From the NCBI GenBank assembly GCA_027578815.1, contig JANBTH010000251.1, positions 1 to 23,612 on the forward strand: a stretch of 23,612 nucleotides of DNA. The letters run 5' to 3'. Shown here in pieces: positions 1-7,678 of the stretch. The translations under genes and the position numbers were made by a program. The first letter of the stretch is position 1, and every line of letters begins with the position of its first letter. The DNA is from Coemansia sp. RSA 1804. Lineage: Eukaryota > Kickxellomycota > Kickxellomycetes > Kickxellales > Kickxellaceae. The notes beneath the pieces were generated by a model. That model made no database searches, was not told the DNA's origin, and worked only from the letters and a program-made list of their open reading frames with translations.

Positions 1-180
1 ATTGCCGCCCATGACGAGGACAAGGCCGGCAAGATCACGGGTATGCTGCTCGAGATGGACAACGGTGAGCTGCTCCACTTGCTCGAGAACGCCGATGCGC
101 TGAAGGCTAAGATCGTTGAGGCCGTTGAGGTGCTGAATGACGAGGGTCCCGACGACGATGATGCCGCCGAGACCAAGTGA
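1..180 (+). CDS. PAB1: Poly(A)-binding protein, C-terminal fragment (MLLE/PABC domain)
   Basis: The last 59 codons of a gene that begins left of the window are open from base 1 and end at a TGA at 178-180. The peptide carries the hallmark MLLE signature KITGMLLEMDNGELLHLLE followed by helix residues of the form KIVEAVEVLND, and it closes with a short acidic tail (DDDDAAETK). In cytoplasmic poly(A)-binding proteins this C-terminal five-helix domain binds PAM2 peptides of translation and deadenylation factors, while the four upstream RRMs, not visible here, bind the poly(A) tail. Codons end mostly in G or C, as in the other strongly coding genes here. The stop lies directly after the acidic tail, so the 3' end looks complete. 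I am confident of the family; the symbol follows yeast usage. Confidence 0.93.
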   Translation: MAAHDEDKAGKITGMLLEMDNGELLHLLENADALKAKIVEAVEVLNDEGPDDDDAAETK

Positions 181-685
181 GAGGAAAAAGAGCTGGGTGG
201 CAAAATGATCCACAGCTTCTTTTCTTCTCTATCTTTTTTCTTTCTCTTTTTTGAAACCTGAGCTTGTTTTTCCCAACAATGTTCCATCTTGATGCCTGGA
301 TTATCTTTTTGTTCTGGTTTTTTTTTCGCGTTGCAGTCTCAAATGGCTACTGGGGCTGCGGGATCCTCGTTTGCGGATTAAGCTATCAGCGTATTATTTG
401 TCCGGAGAGTCTAAGTGCTACTTGCGTCTGCTCTTCTGTTCTCTTTCTTATTCATTGACATCTCCTCCACGCACGCGTTATTTCTGTCTCTTTTTCTACT
501 GTTGTAATTTTCACGCTGTTTATTTCTCATTTAGTCTTTATTCACGCAGCATTCGCGCCCTGGCTCATTCGAGGTGTGGGTGAGGAAGAGAGAGAGAGAG
601 AGCGCAAGGGAACGGGGGGGCTGGTTGGTTTGGTAACTAAACACACGCACAAAAACATTCCCTCCCCACTTACCGTGTCACTCCT
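181..685. other. Spacer between PABP and the next gene
   Basis: This is the PABP 3' flank followed by the upstream region of the gene at 686. It is T-rich at 220-340, with polypyrimidine runs and a possible splice-acceptor-like tttttttttcgcgttgcag ending near 336. An ATG at 343 opens only a 12-codon reading frame. An (AG)n run lies at 587-602. I see no canonical AATAAA for PABP and no convincing gene. A 5' UTR exon or intron of the downstream gene could be hidden here, but I cannot demonstrate it. Confidence 0.5.
587..602. repeat. (AG)8 dinucleotide microsatellite
   Basis: Eight perfect AG units lie within a purine-rich stretch about 85 bases upstream of the ATG at 686. It is a simple-sequence repeat in a promoter or leader position and has no coding role that I can see. 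Confidence 0.9.
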
Positions 686-1810
686 ATGCTTCCGTGTCGA
701 AGAACAACACTGCTGAGCTGCTGCCAGCTACTTCCGCCGGCGTTACCGGTGCTGCTTAGCAGGAGGAAGATATGGCGCGGTGGTGTTGCGGACACCAATG
801 ATGACAGCGATGGTGATGACAATGACGATGACGCGGTATTCAACGTGTGGGCGCCGCTTTGTGCGGACGACCCCCGTCGGTCTACAGCCAACGGTGGCGG
901 CAGCAGCAGAAAGGCCAGACAGGAGGATGTGCAGGGCGACAGTGTCTGGCGGTGTCCTGAGATTGACCGCCGCGCACGGGTGGAGCGGGCAAGGCGGCGG
1001 AGAGCGCTGCGTGTGGCGGAGAAGATGGATGCAATGGTGCAGGCAGCGAGAACGAAGAGGAGGTCTGGAGACGCGGACGAGGACGGCGCTTCCTCTGCGA
1101 AGCGCAGTCGTGGGGGTTCTGATGCTGATGCTGATGCTGGTGCTGATGCTGGTGCTGGTGTTGATGTTGGTGTGGGGACGGCGGCGCGGCGTGGTGATGC
1201 GCTCCACGCGAATCCGTGGATGGTGGCCGCCGGGTCGGCGTCTGCGGCACCGCAGTCGCTGCTGATGCCCGAGCTCCTGCCCAAGGAGGTCGCGATGGCG
1301 ATGCGCCGGCTTCCGCACCATGCCGAACGCAGCAGCCGGCAGACACCAGGGCCTCTGAGTCCGGCGTCCGATGGACCGCCGGATGCAGGCGAGACGAGCG
1401 GTGCCTCCGCCGGTCTTGATCTTGATCTCGGTCTTGATCTCGGCCTGGATCTCGGCGACGCTGTCTCCAGACGCAGCACGGGCATTGCGAGCCGGCGTGG
1501 CCAGCTGCAGCCGCAGTCGCTGTCGCTGCTTGGCGCCTCCAGCAAGGCGCTGGAGTCTGGCGTTGCCTCCACAGTAGCGCCCGTCGACGATGTTTCGGCG
1601 TCCATCCGCGAGATCACCAGCTTTCTGGAACGCGACGTCGATGTGTTTACCCCGCTGTCGGCCTTTGCTGGCCCGCTTTCTTCTTCCCTGGCGAAGCCAT
1701 CCGCTTCTGCTGTTGCTTCTGCTGATGCTGCGAAGCGCGGCGGCTCTTCAACCTATGGCAACCATAGTAGCCAGGAGCTTATTGACGATATCCTTGGGTT
1801 CCGGTTTTAG
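686..1810 (+). CDS. Hypothetical low-complexity protein with basic and Asp-rich segments
   Basis: A 374-residue reading frame with a real ATG and a TAG stop. I do not recognise the family. Visible parts are an Arg/Leu-rich first 28 residues, an acidic patch (DDSDGDDNDDD, about residues 39-49), a very basic predicted-helical stretch (RRARVERARRRRALRVAEKM, about 95-114), a KRSR nuclear-localisation-like cluster near 138, an Asp/Ala/Gly repeat (about 146-162), a Leu-Asp-Gly repeat (about 244-257), and a more ordinary C-terminus with SIREITSFLERDVDVF and a final ELIDDILGFRF. The C-terminal codons look strongly coding, which favours this strand over the long antisense frame. The first 28 residues read unlike the rest and end near a splice-acceptor-like tgcttagcag at about 755-764, so the true start may lie on an upstream exon. 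Basic, acidic and disordered parts hint at a nuclear protein, but no function is claimed. Confidence 0.6.
   Translation: MLPCRRTTLLSCCQLLPPALPVLLSRRKIWRGGVADTNDDSDGDDNDDDAVFNVWAPLCADDPRRSTANGGGSSRKARQEDVQGDSVWRCPEIDRRARVERARRRRALRVAEKMDAMVQAARTKRRSGDADEDGASSAKRSRGGSDADADAGADAGAGVDVGVGTAARRGDALHANPWMVAAGSASAAPQSLLMPELLPKEVAMAMRRLPHHAERSSRQTPGPLSPASDGPPDAGETSGASAGLDLDLGLDLGLDLGDAVSRRSTGIASRRGQLQPQSLSLLGASSKALESGVASTVAPVDDVSASIREITSFLERDVDVFTPLSAFAGPLSSSLAKPSASAVASADAAKRGGSSTYGNHSSQELIDDILGFRF
1121..1173 (+). repeat. In-frame GATGCT/GGTGCT repeat encoding Asp-Ala/Gly-Ala
   Basis: Tandem GATGCTGATGCTGGTGCT-type units inside the hypothetical gene encode an alternating Asp/Gly and Ala/Val tract. 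The antisense strand reads as a His-Gln repeat, a by-product of the same triplets. It is probably slippage-prone and length-variable. Confidence 0.85.
1415..1456 (+). repeat. 12-bp minisatellite encoding Leu-Asp-Leu-Gly units
   Basis: Near-identical 12-base units (CTTGATCTCGGT) repeat in frame and yield LDLDLGLDLGLDLG. Third-position changes between units (GGT/GGC, CTT/CTG) show the copies have begun to diverge while the peptide pattern is kept. Confidence 0.85.
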
Positions 1811-1993
1811 TTGGACGAACGCGCTAGTGCACGAGCAATAGATTTTTTGCTTTCCCTCGCCGTGAAAAGCAGATCTGATTGATCATTTCTTTTTCTTTAT
1901 CTTCTTTTTTTCTCCTCTACTTCAAATATTTTCTTCTTGTAAATTAGCACTTCTCTATTTCAGCTCAGCCCGCCTGTTCTCTGCTCACAAAGC

Positions 1994-3451
1994 ATGATCC
2001 GTACTGGACCACGGCGTGCGCTATCCAGCTGGCATGTGCGTTCTCCTGCGGGGCCACGGATCCGCCCACACGCCCAGGGGACTCTGTCTTCCCGATACTA
2101 CGGCAGCAGCACGAGCGATGGCCCAAAGGAGCCGCCGTCCTCGGTATCGAGCAACAGCGCCGCGCTGTGCAAGCACATTCGGGACATAATCGTGGCAACG
2201 GGACCGATGACGCTCGCCAAGTACATGCAACTATCGCTGACCAGCCCCGTGGGCGGGTACTATACGCGGGGCCAGGCGATCGGCGGAGACGGCGACTTTG
2301 TAACGTCGCCCGAGATCAGCCAGATGTTCGGCGAGATCATGGCGGTCTGGTACGTAATGCATTGGCAGATGCTCGGCAGTCCCGCGGACACCGTGTTTGT
2401 TGAGCTGGGCCCCGGGCGCGGCACGCTTGTGGACGATGTGCTGCGTGTCGCGCGCAGGTTCCCCCGGTTCTTTGCCTCCATTCGGGTGGTGCATCTGGTC
2501 GAGCGCAGCCCCGAGCTGCGCAGGATCCAGCGCGACCGGCTCTGCGGCCCCACGGAGACGGGAGCTGGCGCGGGTTCTGTTGGTGCGGCTGATGCTCCCG
2601 TTGAGGCCGTGTCCCGGCATGCCGGGATCCCCGTCAGGTGGCACGATCTGCTCGAGGAAATCGACATGGCCGCCGCCCCCGCCCCCATGGTGATGGCGCA
2701 CGAGTTCTTTGATGCGCTTCCCATCCACCGGTTCGAGAAGCGCCACGACGGCCACTGGAGCGAGATCCTGGTGGACGTTGCACCGAAGAACAGCAACAGC
2801 AACAGCAGCAGCACTGCATTGGCTGGATCTGCCTCGTCCACCGCGTTCAGATTCGTCAAGTCCCGCAGCGTCACGGCCAGCGCTGCCATGCTGCTGCGCG
2901 ACAGCGCGTATGCCTCGCGGTTCAGCAAGGGCGACCACATCGAGGTGTGTCCCGAGGCTGCGCGCATAATGGCGCAGCTGGCCGCGTGGATCACCAGCAG
3001 GCGCGGCATGGCGCTGGTGGTCGATTACGGCCAGGACTGGACGCAGGGCGATACGTTCCGCGGCGTCAGGGCACACAGCTTCGCCAACCCGCTGGACGCG
3101 CCCGGCTCGATGGATCTGACCGCCGATGTCGACTTCAGCTACCTGCGGCACGCCGCCAAGGACACGGCCCGCTGCTTCGGTCCCATCGAGCAGGGCGCCT
3201 TCTTGCACGCCATGGGCATCCAGTCCCGCCTCGACCAGCTTCTTCGCGCCGTTGGCGATGACAAGCCGCTGCAGACCGATCTCGTCGACCGGTACAAGCG
3301 CCTGACTGACCCCTACAGCATGGGCCGCATATACAAGGCCATGGCTGTGTTTCCCGCCGGCGTCGACGATACGCCGATCCCGTTTGCGCCGCCGTCCAAG
3401 GACTCGCTGAACAGGCCCAACGTTGAGAAGACAACATCGTCTGGAAGATAA
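1994..3451 (+). CDS. NDUFAF7: NDUFAF7-type mitochondrial protein-arginine methyltransferase (MidA/DUF185 family)
   Basis: A 485-residue single-exon gene. In the characterised family this matrix SAM-dependent methyltransferase dimethylates an arginine of the NDUFS2 subunit early in complex I assembly. The first 40 residues are rich in Arg and Ser with few acids, as in a mitochondrial presequence. The conserved blocks are all present in order: GGDGDFVTSPEISQMFGE (about 96-113), the SAM-binding ELGPGRGTL (about 137-145), AHEFFDALPIHRFE (about 235-248), VVDYGQD (about 342-348), and GSMDLTADVDFSYL (about 370-383) with GPIEQGAFLHAMGI just after. A Ser/Asn run (about 264-275) is a low-complexity insert. 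Its length is slightly above the human protein (about 440 residues). The start is the first ATG and fits the presequence. The gene converges on the AA11-like gene 147 bases away. Its presence implies that the organism keeps respiratory complex I. Confidence 0.93.
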   Translation: MIRTGPRRALSSWHVRSPAGPRIRPHAQGTLSSRYYGSSTSDGPKEPPSSVSSNSAALCKHIRDIIVATGPMTLAKYMQLSLTSPVGGYYTRGQAIGGDGDFVTSPEISQMFGEIMAVWYVMHWQMLGSPADTVFVELGPGRGTLVDDVLRVARRFPRFFASIRVVHLVERSPELRRIQRDRLCGPTETGAGAGSVGAADAPVEAVSRHAGIPVRWHDLLEEIDMAAAPAPMVMAHEFFDALPIHRFEKRHDGHWSEILVDVAPKNSNSNSSSTALAGSASSTAFRFVKSRSVTASAAMLLRDSAYASRFSKGDHIEVCPEAARIMAQLAAWITSRRGMALVVDYGQDWTQGDTFRGVRAHSFANPLDAPGSMDLTADVDFSYLRHAAKDTARCFGPIEQGAFLHAMGIQSRLDQLLRAVGDDKPLQTDLVDRYKRLTDPYSMGRIYKAMAVFPAGVDDTPIPFAPPSKDSLNRPNVEKTTSSGR

Positions 3452-3573
3452 GCGCAGCTCGTGTGGCAAGAAAGCAATACCGTTTTCTCTTTCCTTGGCA
3501 TTATCATCTTATGGAAAAAATATGGATAGGAAGTGTGAATAGAAGATATAAAAAAAATAGATCTCTTGCAAGC

Positions 3574-3579
3574 AATAAA
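3574..3579 (+). terminator. Probable polyadenylation signal of NDUFAF7 (AATAAA)
   Basis: A canonical AATAAA lies about 122 bases past the NDUFAF7 stop, in the 147-base gap shared with the convergent gene. Cleavage 10-30 bases downstream would fall at or just inside the 3' end of the neighbouring coding region, so the two transcripts probably overlap tail to tail. Confidence 0.6.
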
Positions 3580-3598
3580 GTTGTCAAGGTCATTGCTC

Positions 3599-5188
3599 TT
3601 AGTAGGCTATGGTCAGGCTCTCCGGGATCGCCGACGAGTCCATCGAAACCACCACCTGGAGCATCGGCTTCCCGTCCTTGGTAACCGTGCTAAACAGCGT
3701 GGTTGCATGCGGAGCGGCTTCAGCTGCTTCCTCGCCAGCAGCCGATGCGTGGATGTGGTTGAGCATCGCCTTGTTGGCCTTGTCGGTGACGCTTCCGTAG
3801 GACGGCCGGTTGGTGGTCACCGCATTAGCCGCAGTCATGCCAGGCACCGCCGCGCCAGAGTCCGCAGGCAGCGGCGGATCCGTGCGGCTGGCGTCGCCGT
3901 GGCTGTCCAAGTGCAGGGCCGCCGAGAACAGCGGCGTGCCGGCCGGGTACGTGGTGTCTGGAATGCCCGGCGCCGTGTGCTGCGCGGCTCCTGCCGTGCT
4001 GGAGGCCAGCAGGATATCCACGCTGCTCGATGGCGACGGGGGCTGCGGGCCGGGCAGCGATGGCGCTATGTAGTCCTGCGTCCCGGTGCCCGTCAATTTT
4101 GCGCTCCCGGCAGGCCACGGCGATCCCAGATCATCGGTGAACGACAGCGGGGCCGCCGCGCCGCCACTGCTGGTGGTTTCAGCCGAGGAATCGGGCTCGA
4201 TGGTAAGGCCGACGTTGGTGCCAAACAGAGGCTTTGCGTAGGGGCCCAGCGTCGTTGTCAGCTGGCCTCGGGTCTGGATCCCCGCGCCATACGTGTACAG
4301 CGCGTTGAAGTCCGTGTCGTCCTCGGTCATGTACTCGGTCATGTACACCACCTCCGTCGAGGTTGTCGTGCTTTCCGAGAGATACAGGATCACCGCGCCC
4401 GAGGATTCCGCCTCGCTGTTGTCTTCCTGCGACTTTGTGTCGTCGCCGTTCTCCTCAGCTATGCTGGCAGCGTCGTCGTCCGCGCCCTCCTTCTGAGCAC
4501 TCGCGGTCTCGGCGGGCTCGGCAGGCTCACCAACGGTTATTTGCGGACGCCCGTCAAGCATCGACGACAGACTGTCGTGCTCCAACGACTTTCCTATCCC
4601 GAGTGTCGGCTTCCCGGGCACGTTGACCACAAGCAGCTCCTTGCCAATGTAGGCCTGCTGCTTCCCGTAGTTCTCAATCCGCACGTCCGCGCAGTTCATG
4701 TAGTACGCACGGGTCCCGATCCTCGGGATCCACGCCCACGCAAACACCGCGCTCTTTGCCGCCGGCAGCCGATCGGGAACCGGGACCTGGTACCCGCCAT
4801 TGACGGTGTCGAGGAAACAGTTGTCCAGTTTGTCCCAGATCACCGCAAAGCTTGTCCCGTTGTCGTACGAGATGGCAAACTGGCAGTCGCCGCCCTGTCT
4901 TGTGGCCGCTCCGTCGAAGAACACCTTCAGGTCCTGGCCCGCCACCAGCGTGCCCTGCACCGCGCCCGGTGCGGCGTTGCGGCACGGATAGCTGATCTTG
5001 CCGCCCAACGGCGATTTCATGTTGTAGTCGACGTCGTCGCCTGCAATGTAGAACCGGCTGAACTTGGACCGTCGTGGCGGCGGCTCCCTCATCTCCACCT
5101 GCGCACCGCACATGCTGCCAACCATGGCCAGAACCAGCAGCAGCCCAACAACTTTTCGCATGCCGTTGCTAATAATGCCGCCCGTCAT
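3599..5188 (-). CDS. Secreted AA11/LPMO-like protein with apparently lost histidine brace and a long Ser/Thr/Pro-rich tail
   Basis: A frame of 529 residues from the outer ATG. The second ATG (residue 10, base 5161) gives a more typical signal peptide (MRKVVGLLLVLAMVGSMCGA) and is my preferred start. The globular part (about 30-175) matches secreted fungal LPMO-like proteins near AA11: a PPPR block, PC at 68-69, GGDCQFAISYD (99-109), VFAWAWIPRIG (148-158) and YYMNCADVRI (162-171). Cysteines at 69, 102, 124 and 166 are kept. LPMOs coordinate copper with the first mature His and a second His just before the GG.CQ block. Here these positions read Gln30 and Arg97, and the usual NRE-MYMNCA reads TRA-YYMNCA, with only the axial Tyr163 kept. 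Residues 190-529 are acidic, then Ser/Thr/Pro/Ala-rich and disordered, without an obvious GPI signal. Export is likely. Polysaccharide oxidation is doubtful, and a wall- or glycan-binding role is an inference. Confidence 0.75.
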   Translation of the reverse strand: MTGGIISNGMRKVVGLLLVLAMVGSMCGAQVEMREPPPRRSKFSRFYIAGDDVDYNMKSPLGGKISYPCRNAAPGAVQGTLVAGQDLKVFFDGAATRQGGDCQFAISYDNGTSFAVIWDKLDNCFLDTVNGGYQVPVPDRLPAAKSAVFAWAWIPRIGTRAYYMNCADVRIENYGKQQAYIGKELLVVNVPGKPTLGIGKSLEHDSLSSMLDGRPQITVGEPAEPAETASAQKEGADDDAASIAEENGDDTKSQEDNSEAESSGAVILYLSESTTTSTEVVYMTEYMTEDDTDFNALYTYGAGIQTRGQLTTTLGPYAKPLFGTNVGLTIEPDSSAETTSSGGAAAPLSFTDDLGSPWPAGSAKLTGTGTQDYIAPSLPGPQPPSPSSSVDILLASSTAGAAQHTAPGIPDTTYPAGTPLFSAALHLDSHGDASRTDPPLPADSGAAVPGMTAANAVTTNRPSYGSVTDKANKAMLNHIHASAAGEEAAEAAPHATTLFSTVTKDGKPMLQVVVSMDSSAIPESLTIAY

Positions 5189-5694
5189 TTCTTGATCGTA
5201 CTACACTTTCAATGTCTTTTTGTTAGGCTTGTAAACTGGTTATCAATATTATCACAGCGCGTTTAGATAAATTACAAAAAATAATATGAAAAAGTTTAGA
5301 AGAATGCAATGGAATCCAAAAAAACCTACACAACACGCGTTGCTGCTGGTGTTGCTTAATCCTTGGTTTTGTCCGGGATATATGCTATATAGCCCGTCAT
5401 GTCCAGAATGCATACAGTCTTTTTAGGGTCGTTCTCCATTATTTTTCCAGCAAACAGTACAATTCAGCAGTAGACTGCAAATGTTTGCGCTGTATTTTAC
5501 ATACGTTTTTGGAAACTACGCACTTTTATCCTGCTCGCGCTGCAACATCTTCTTTCCCCCGCACTATAGATTCCATTCTTTCACCAAAAGCGTACTGCCA
5601 TTTTTATTATAAAAATATAACCCTTTTCACCCCTGTTGAATATTGGTGTAATACTCTGGACAAACAGCTACAGAAACAGGGCGAGGTGGAGGGC
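5189..5694. other. AT-rich spacer upstream of the AA11-like gene
   Basis: This spacer separates two minus-strand genes, so it should hold the promoter of the AA11-like gene and the 3' UTR of the kinase gene. A ctatatagcatatat segment on the minus strand near 5380-5394, about 220 bases above the preferred ATG, is TATA-like but weak evidence. A plus-strand reading frame at 5485-5715 begins at TTG and looks random. Apart from the polyadenylation signal listed separately, I see nothing else. Confidence 0.5.
5613..5618 (-). terminator. Probable polyadenylation signal of the choline kinase gene (AATAAA on minus strand)
   Basis: TTTATT on the plus strand reads AATAAA on the minus strand, about 77 bases past the kinase stop codon and in an AT-rich context. 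The position and sequence suit a fungal 3' end, although the neighbourhood is AT-rich enough for chance occurrence. Confidence 0.5.
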
Positions 5695-7173
5695 TTACTC
5701 AATGTTGGCCATTAGAACCAGAAACTGTGCCAACCGCGTCTCTGCAATGCTGACATAGTCGTATTCGGTCTTGCTGGAGCATGCCTGCAGAAGCGCCCAG
5801 ACGCCCCAGTGCAGATACGGCGCAGGCTCAAAGAACGCGACCTCGCGATCCAGCGCCTCGACCTCCTCGTCAATACGGTACTCGTTGATTCTCACCAGCC
5901 GCAGACCACTACCGTCGTCCTGCCCGGATTTGCCAGTACTGCTATCGTCAATGTTTGCATCCAAATACGCCTTTGTCAAGACGTATTCGCGAAGAAAGGT
6001 GTAGCGCTGCTCGGCAGTCGGGTACAGCGCCGGATCCATGACCCGCGTCTTCTTGACAGGATCGTAGACTGCTGTCCAGGAAGCGTAGTGGTTGGCAATA
6101 TCGTAGCCGCGGTAGTTGTACCCCGCGTACTCAAAGTCAACCAGAACGAGCTCCCCCGTCCCCTCCAGCTGCAGGATATTGCTGTACTGCACATCGTTGT
6201 GTGCAAACACCACGGGCGAGCGTGAATTGTCCACATAGGCCCTGTACTTCTCCACCGCCTGCTTGAGCTCTGACCAGTTGTTGAGGATTGCGGTGCACTC
6301 TGCGTTACGCTTGCATTTCTGCTGCACCGTCGGCCACTTGCTTTCCACCTGCTCCATCCACCCGTCTACTTTGGCCCAGAGCCACGGCTGCGGCACAGCC
6401 TTCTCGCCACCGTCTGCGTCTCCGGCGCTGTCGCCATACGGTCTGTATTGGGTCACTAGACTGTGGAACTGGCACAGGCTTTGTGCGACCAGCCTGCTTA
6501 TTGATGGCTGGCAGGTGTCGTTCTCCGTCAGCGTGGTGCTTTCCAGAAACTCCTCCAGTCTGCCGTTTCCAAACACTACATAGACATGTGTTCCAAGACC
6601 AAGCGCCGACAGCTGGCTTATCCAGTACAGCTCCTCGTCTCTGGACAATATATTGCTGGACCCTGCGCCGTAGACGCGTAGCAGGATCTTGCGTGGCAGC
6701 TGAACAGCCTCTGCTGCTGCTGCCGCTGCTGCTGACGGCACAACTACTGGTGCATGGTCTATCTCTACCATGTACACGTAGTTCGATATTGCTGCGCTCA
6801 TCTTCTCCACCCTGACCTGGGAATCCTCGATTGCCACTTCTGGAGTAAGTATCTGGTTAAGCAGGGTGGCCACCCGTGACTTTAGCTCCGTAGGGTCAGG
6901 ATTGTCGCTGACTTTAATAGAAACATCCTTGCACTCGGCAGGGCCGGTGCTTTCGTTGTCCATGGTCTGCTGCGGCCTGTCCTGTGCGGTGCCGTCTCCA
7001 ACATCTAGCATTGAAGAGCCCGAATGGATTTCCTTTCCCTTTGAAGCCTTGATAACATCGATTACTCGCTTGAGGTCCGTCCGACTCTCTACTTTTCGCT
7101 CATTGTTGCATACACCGGAATTCTCTGTTGTCTGGGCAACAGACTGTGTCAATGATAAATCGGCTGACAGCAT
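5695..7173 (-). CDS. Choline/ethanolamine kinase
   Basis: A 492-residue single-exon gene. The enzyme phosphorylates choline (or ethanolamine) with ATP, the first step of the Kennedy pathway to phosphatidylcholine and phosphatidylethanolamine, in the cytosol. The first 110 residues are poorly structured and not conserved. Then come a nucleotide-binding N-lobe with KILLRVYG and NGRLEEFLESTTLT, a Phe-Ala-His-Asn-Asp Brenner loop (FAHNDVQYSNIL, about 321-332), and the choline kinase signature LVLVDFEYAGYNYRGYDIAN from about 342, carrying the metal-binding Asp of DFE. An Ala run sits near 146-153 between N-lobe strands. The NYRGYD wording is closer to choline kinases than ethanolamine kinases as I recall them, but substrate choice cannot be read safely. 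The ATG at 7173 is preceded by a CT-rich leader. The C-terminus (YDYVSIAETRLAQFLVLMANIE region) looks complete. Confidence 0.92.
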   Translation of the reverse strand: MLSADLSLTQSVAQTTENSGVCNNERKVESRTDLKRVIDVIKASKGKEIHSGSSMLDVGDGTAQDRPQQTMDNESTGPAECKDVSIKVSDNPDPTELKSRVATLLNQILTPEVAIEDSQVRVEKMSAAISNYVYMVEIDHAPVVVPSAAAAAAAEAVQLPRKILLRVYGAGSSNILSRDEELYWISQLSALGLGTHVYVVFGNGRLEEFLESTTLTENDTCQPSISRLVAQSLCQFHSLVTQYRPYGDSAGDADGGEKAVPQPWLWAKVDGWMEQVESKWPTVQQKCKRNAECTAILNNWSELKQAVEKYRAYVDNSRSPVVFAHNDVQYSNILQLEGTGELVLVDFEYAGYNYRGYDIANHYASWTAVYDPVKKTRVMDPALYPTAEQRYTFLREYVLTKAYLDANIDDSSTGKSGQDDGSGLRLVRINEYRIDEEVEALDREVAFFEPAPYLHWGVWALLQACSSKTEYDYVSIAETRLAQFLVLMANIE

Positions 7174-7678
7174 TGTCTTGTTAATACGGAAAAAGAAAAA
7201 GAAAAAGAATTATGCTATGTTTTATTAAATGCAAAAAGAATAAAGGTTGAAGTTTTTGTAAATTATTTGCGATATCGACAATAGAGAAAAAAAGCAGTTG
7301 AAACTGGTTGTCAATTTATACTCTGGAAGGAGTTTATCATTTATCATTCAATGTTTTACAAAGCATAAAGATTTCGGAAACGCTATTTTCTTGCTGTATC
7401 CATTCTTGTTTTTTTGTTGCTTCCTCTTGACTGTACACACATGTCAAATGATGCGGATATGGATGCTTAGTATACAGGATTCAGATATGTAGAGGGAAAT
7501 CATTGAGCAATTGTTCAAATCATTGTTTGTTGAAACCAGAAATTTGGTGTCACACACTCGTTTGTTTTTGTTCTTTTTTGCTTCCGAATGCTCGCTTATC
7601 TGAATTGTCATTGTTTTATTAGTTACATATATAATGGTCAACGTGACCAAAATGGGCTTTCTTATTGCTCTCATTAAT
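7174..7678. other. AT-rich region upstream of the choline kinase gene
   Basis: This stretch begins with the kinase leader, a purine run on the plus strand that is pyrimidine-rich on the minus strand (7190-7208), and continues AT-rich. Reading frames here either start at TTG or are short and compositionally random. It probably contains the kinase promoter. Apart from the AATAAA of the neighbouring candidate ORF, I see no recognisable element. Confidence 0.5.
7615..7620 (-). terminator. Possible polyadenylation signal for the small ORF (AATAAA on minus strand)
   Basis: A minus-strand AATAAA lies 59 bases below the stop of the candidate small gene at 7679-7963. It gives modest support for a real 3' end, but the region is AT-rich and chance is a serious alternative. 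Confidence 0.3.

Noticed and set aside
670..1617. 315-residue minus-strand frame ending next to a GTAAGT donor-like site
   Set aside because: The Ser/Arg/Pro-rich composition mirrors the opposite gene, the His-Gln run in the third frame comes from the same triplets, and the plus-strand codons near the C-terminus look genuinely coding. The donor-like hexamer alone is weak evidence.
2231..3469. 412-residue antisense frame over NDUFAF7
   Set aside because: NDUFAF7 motifs on the plus strand are unambiguous, and the antisense peptide has no recognisable features.
3566..5266. 566-residue plus-strand frame opposite the AA11-like gene
   Set aside because: It is Arg/His-rich with no domain, and its mirror strand carries recognisable motifs. 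Long antisense frames are expected opposite GC-biased coding sequence.
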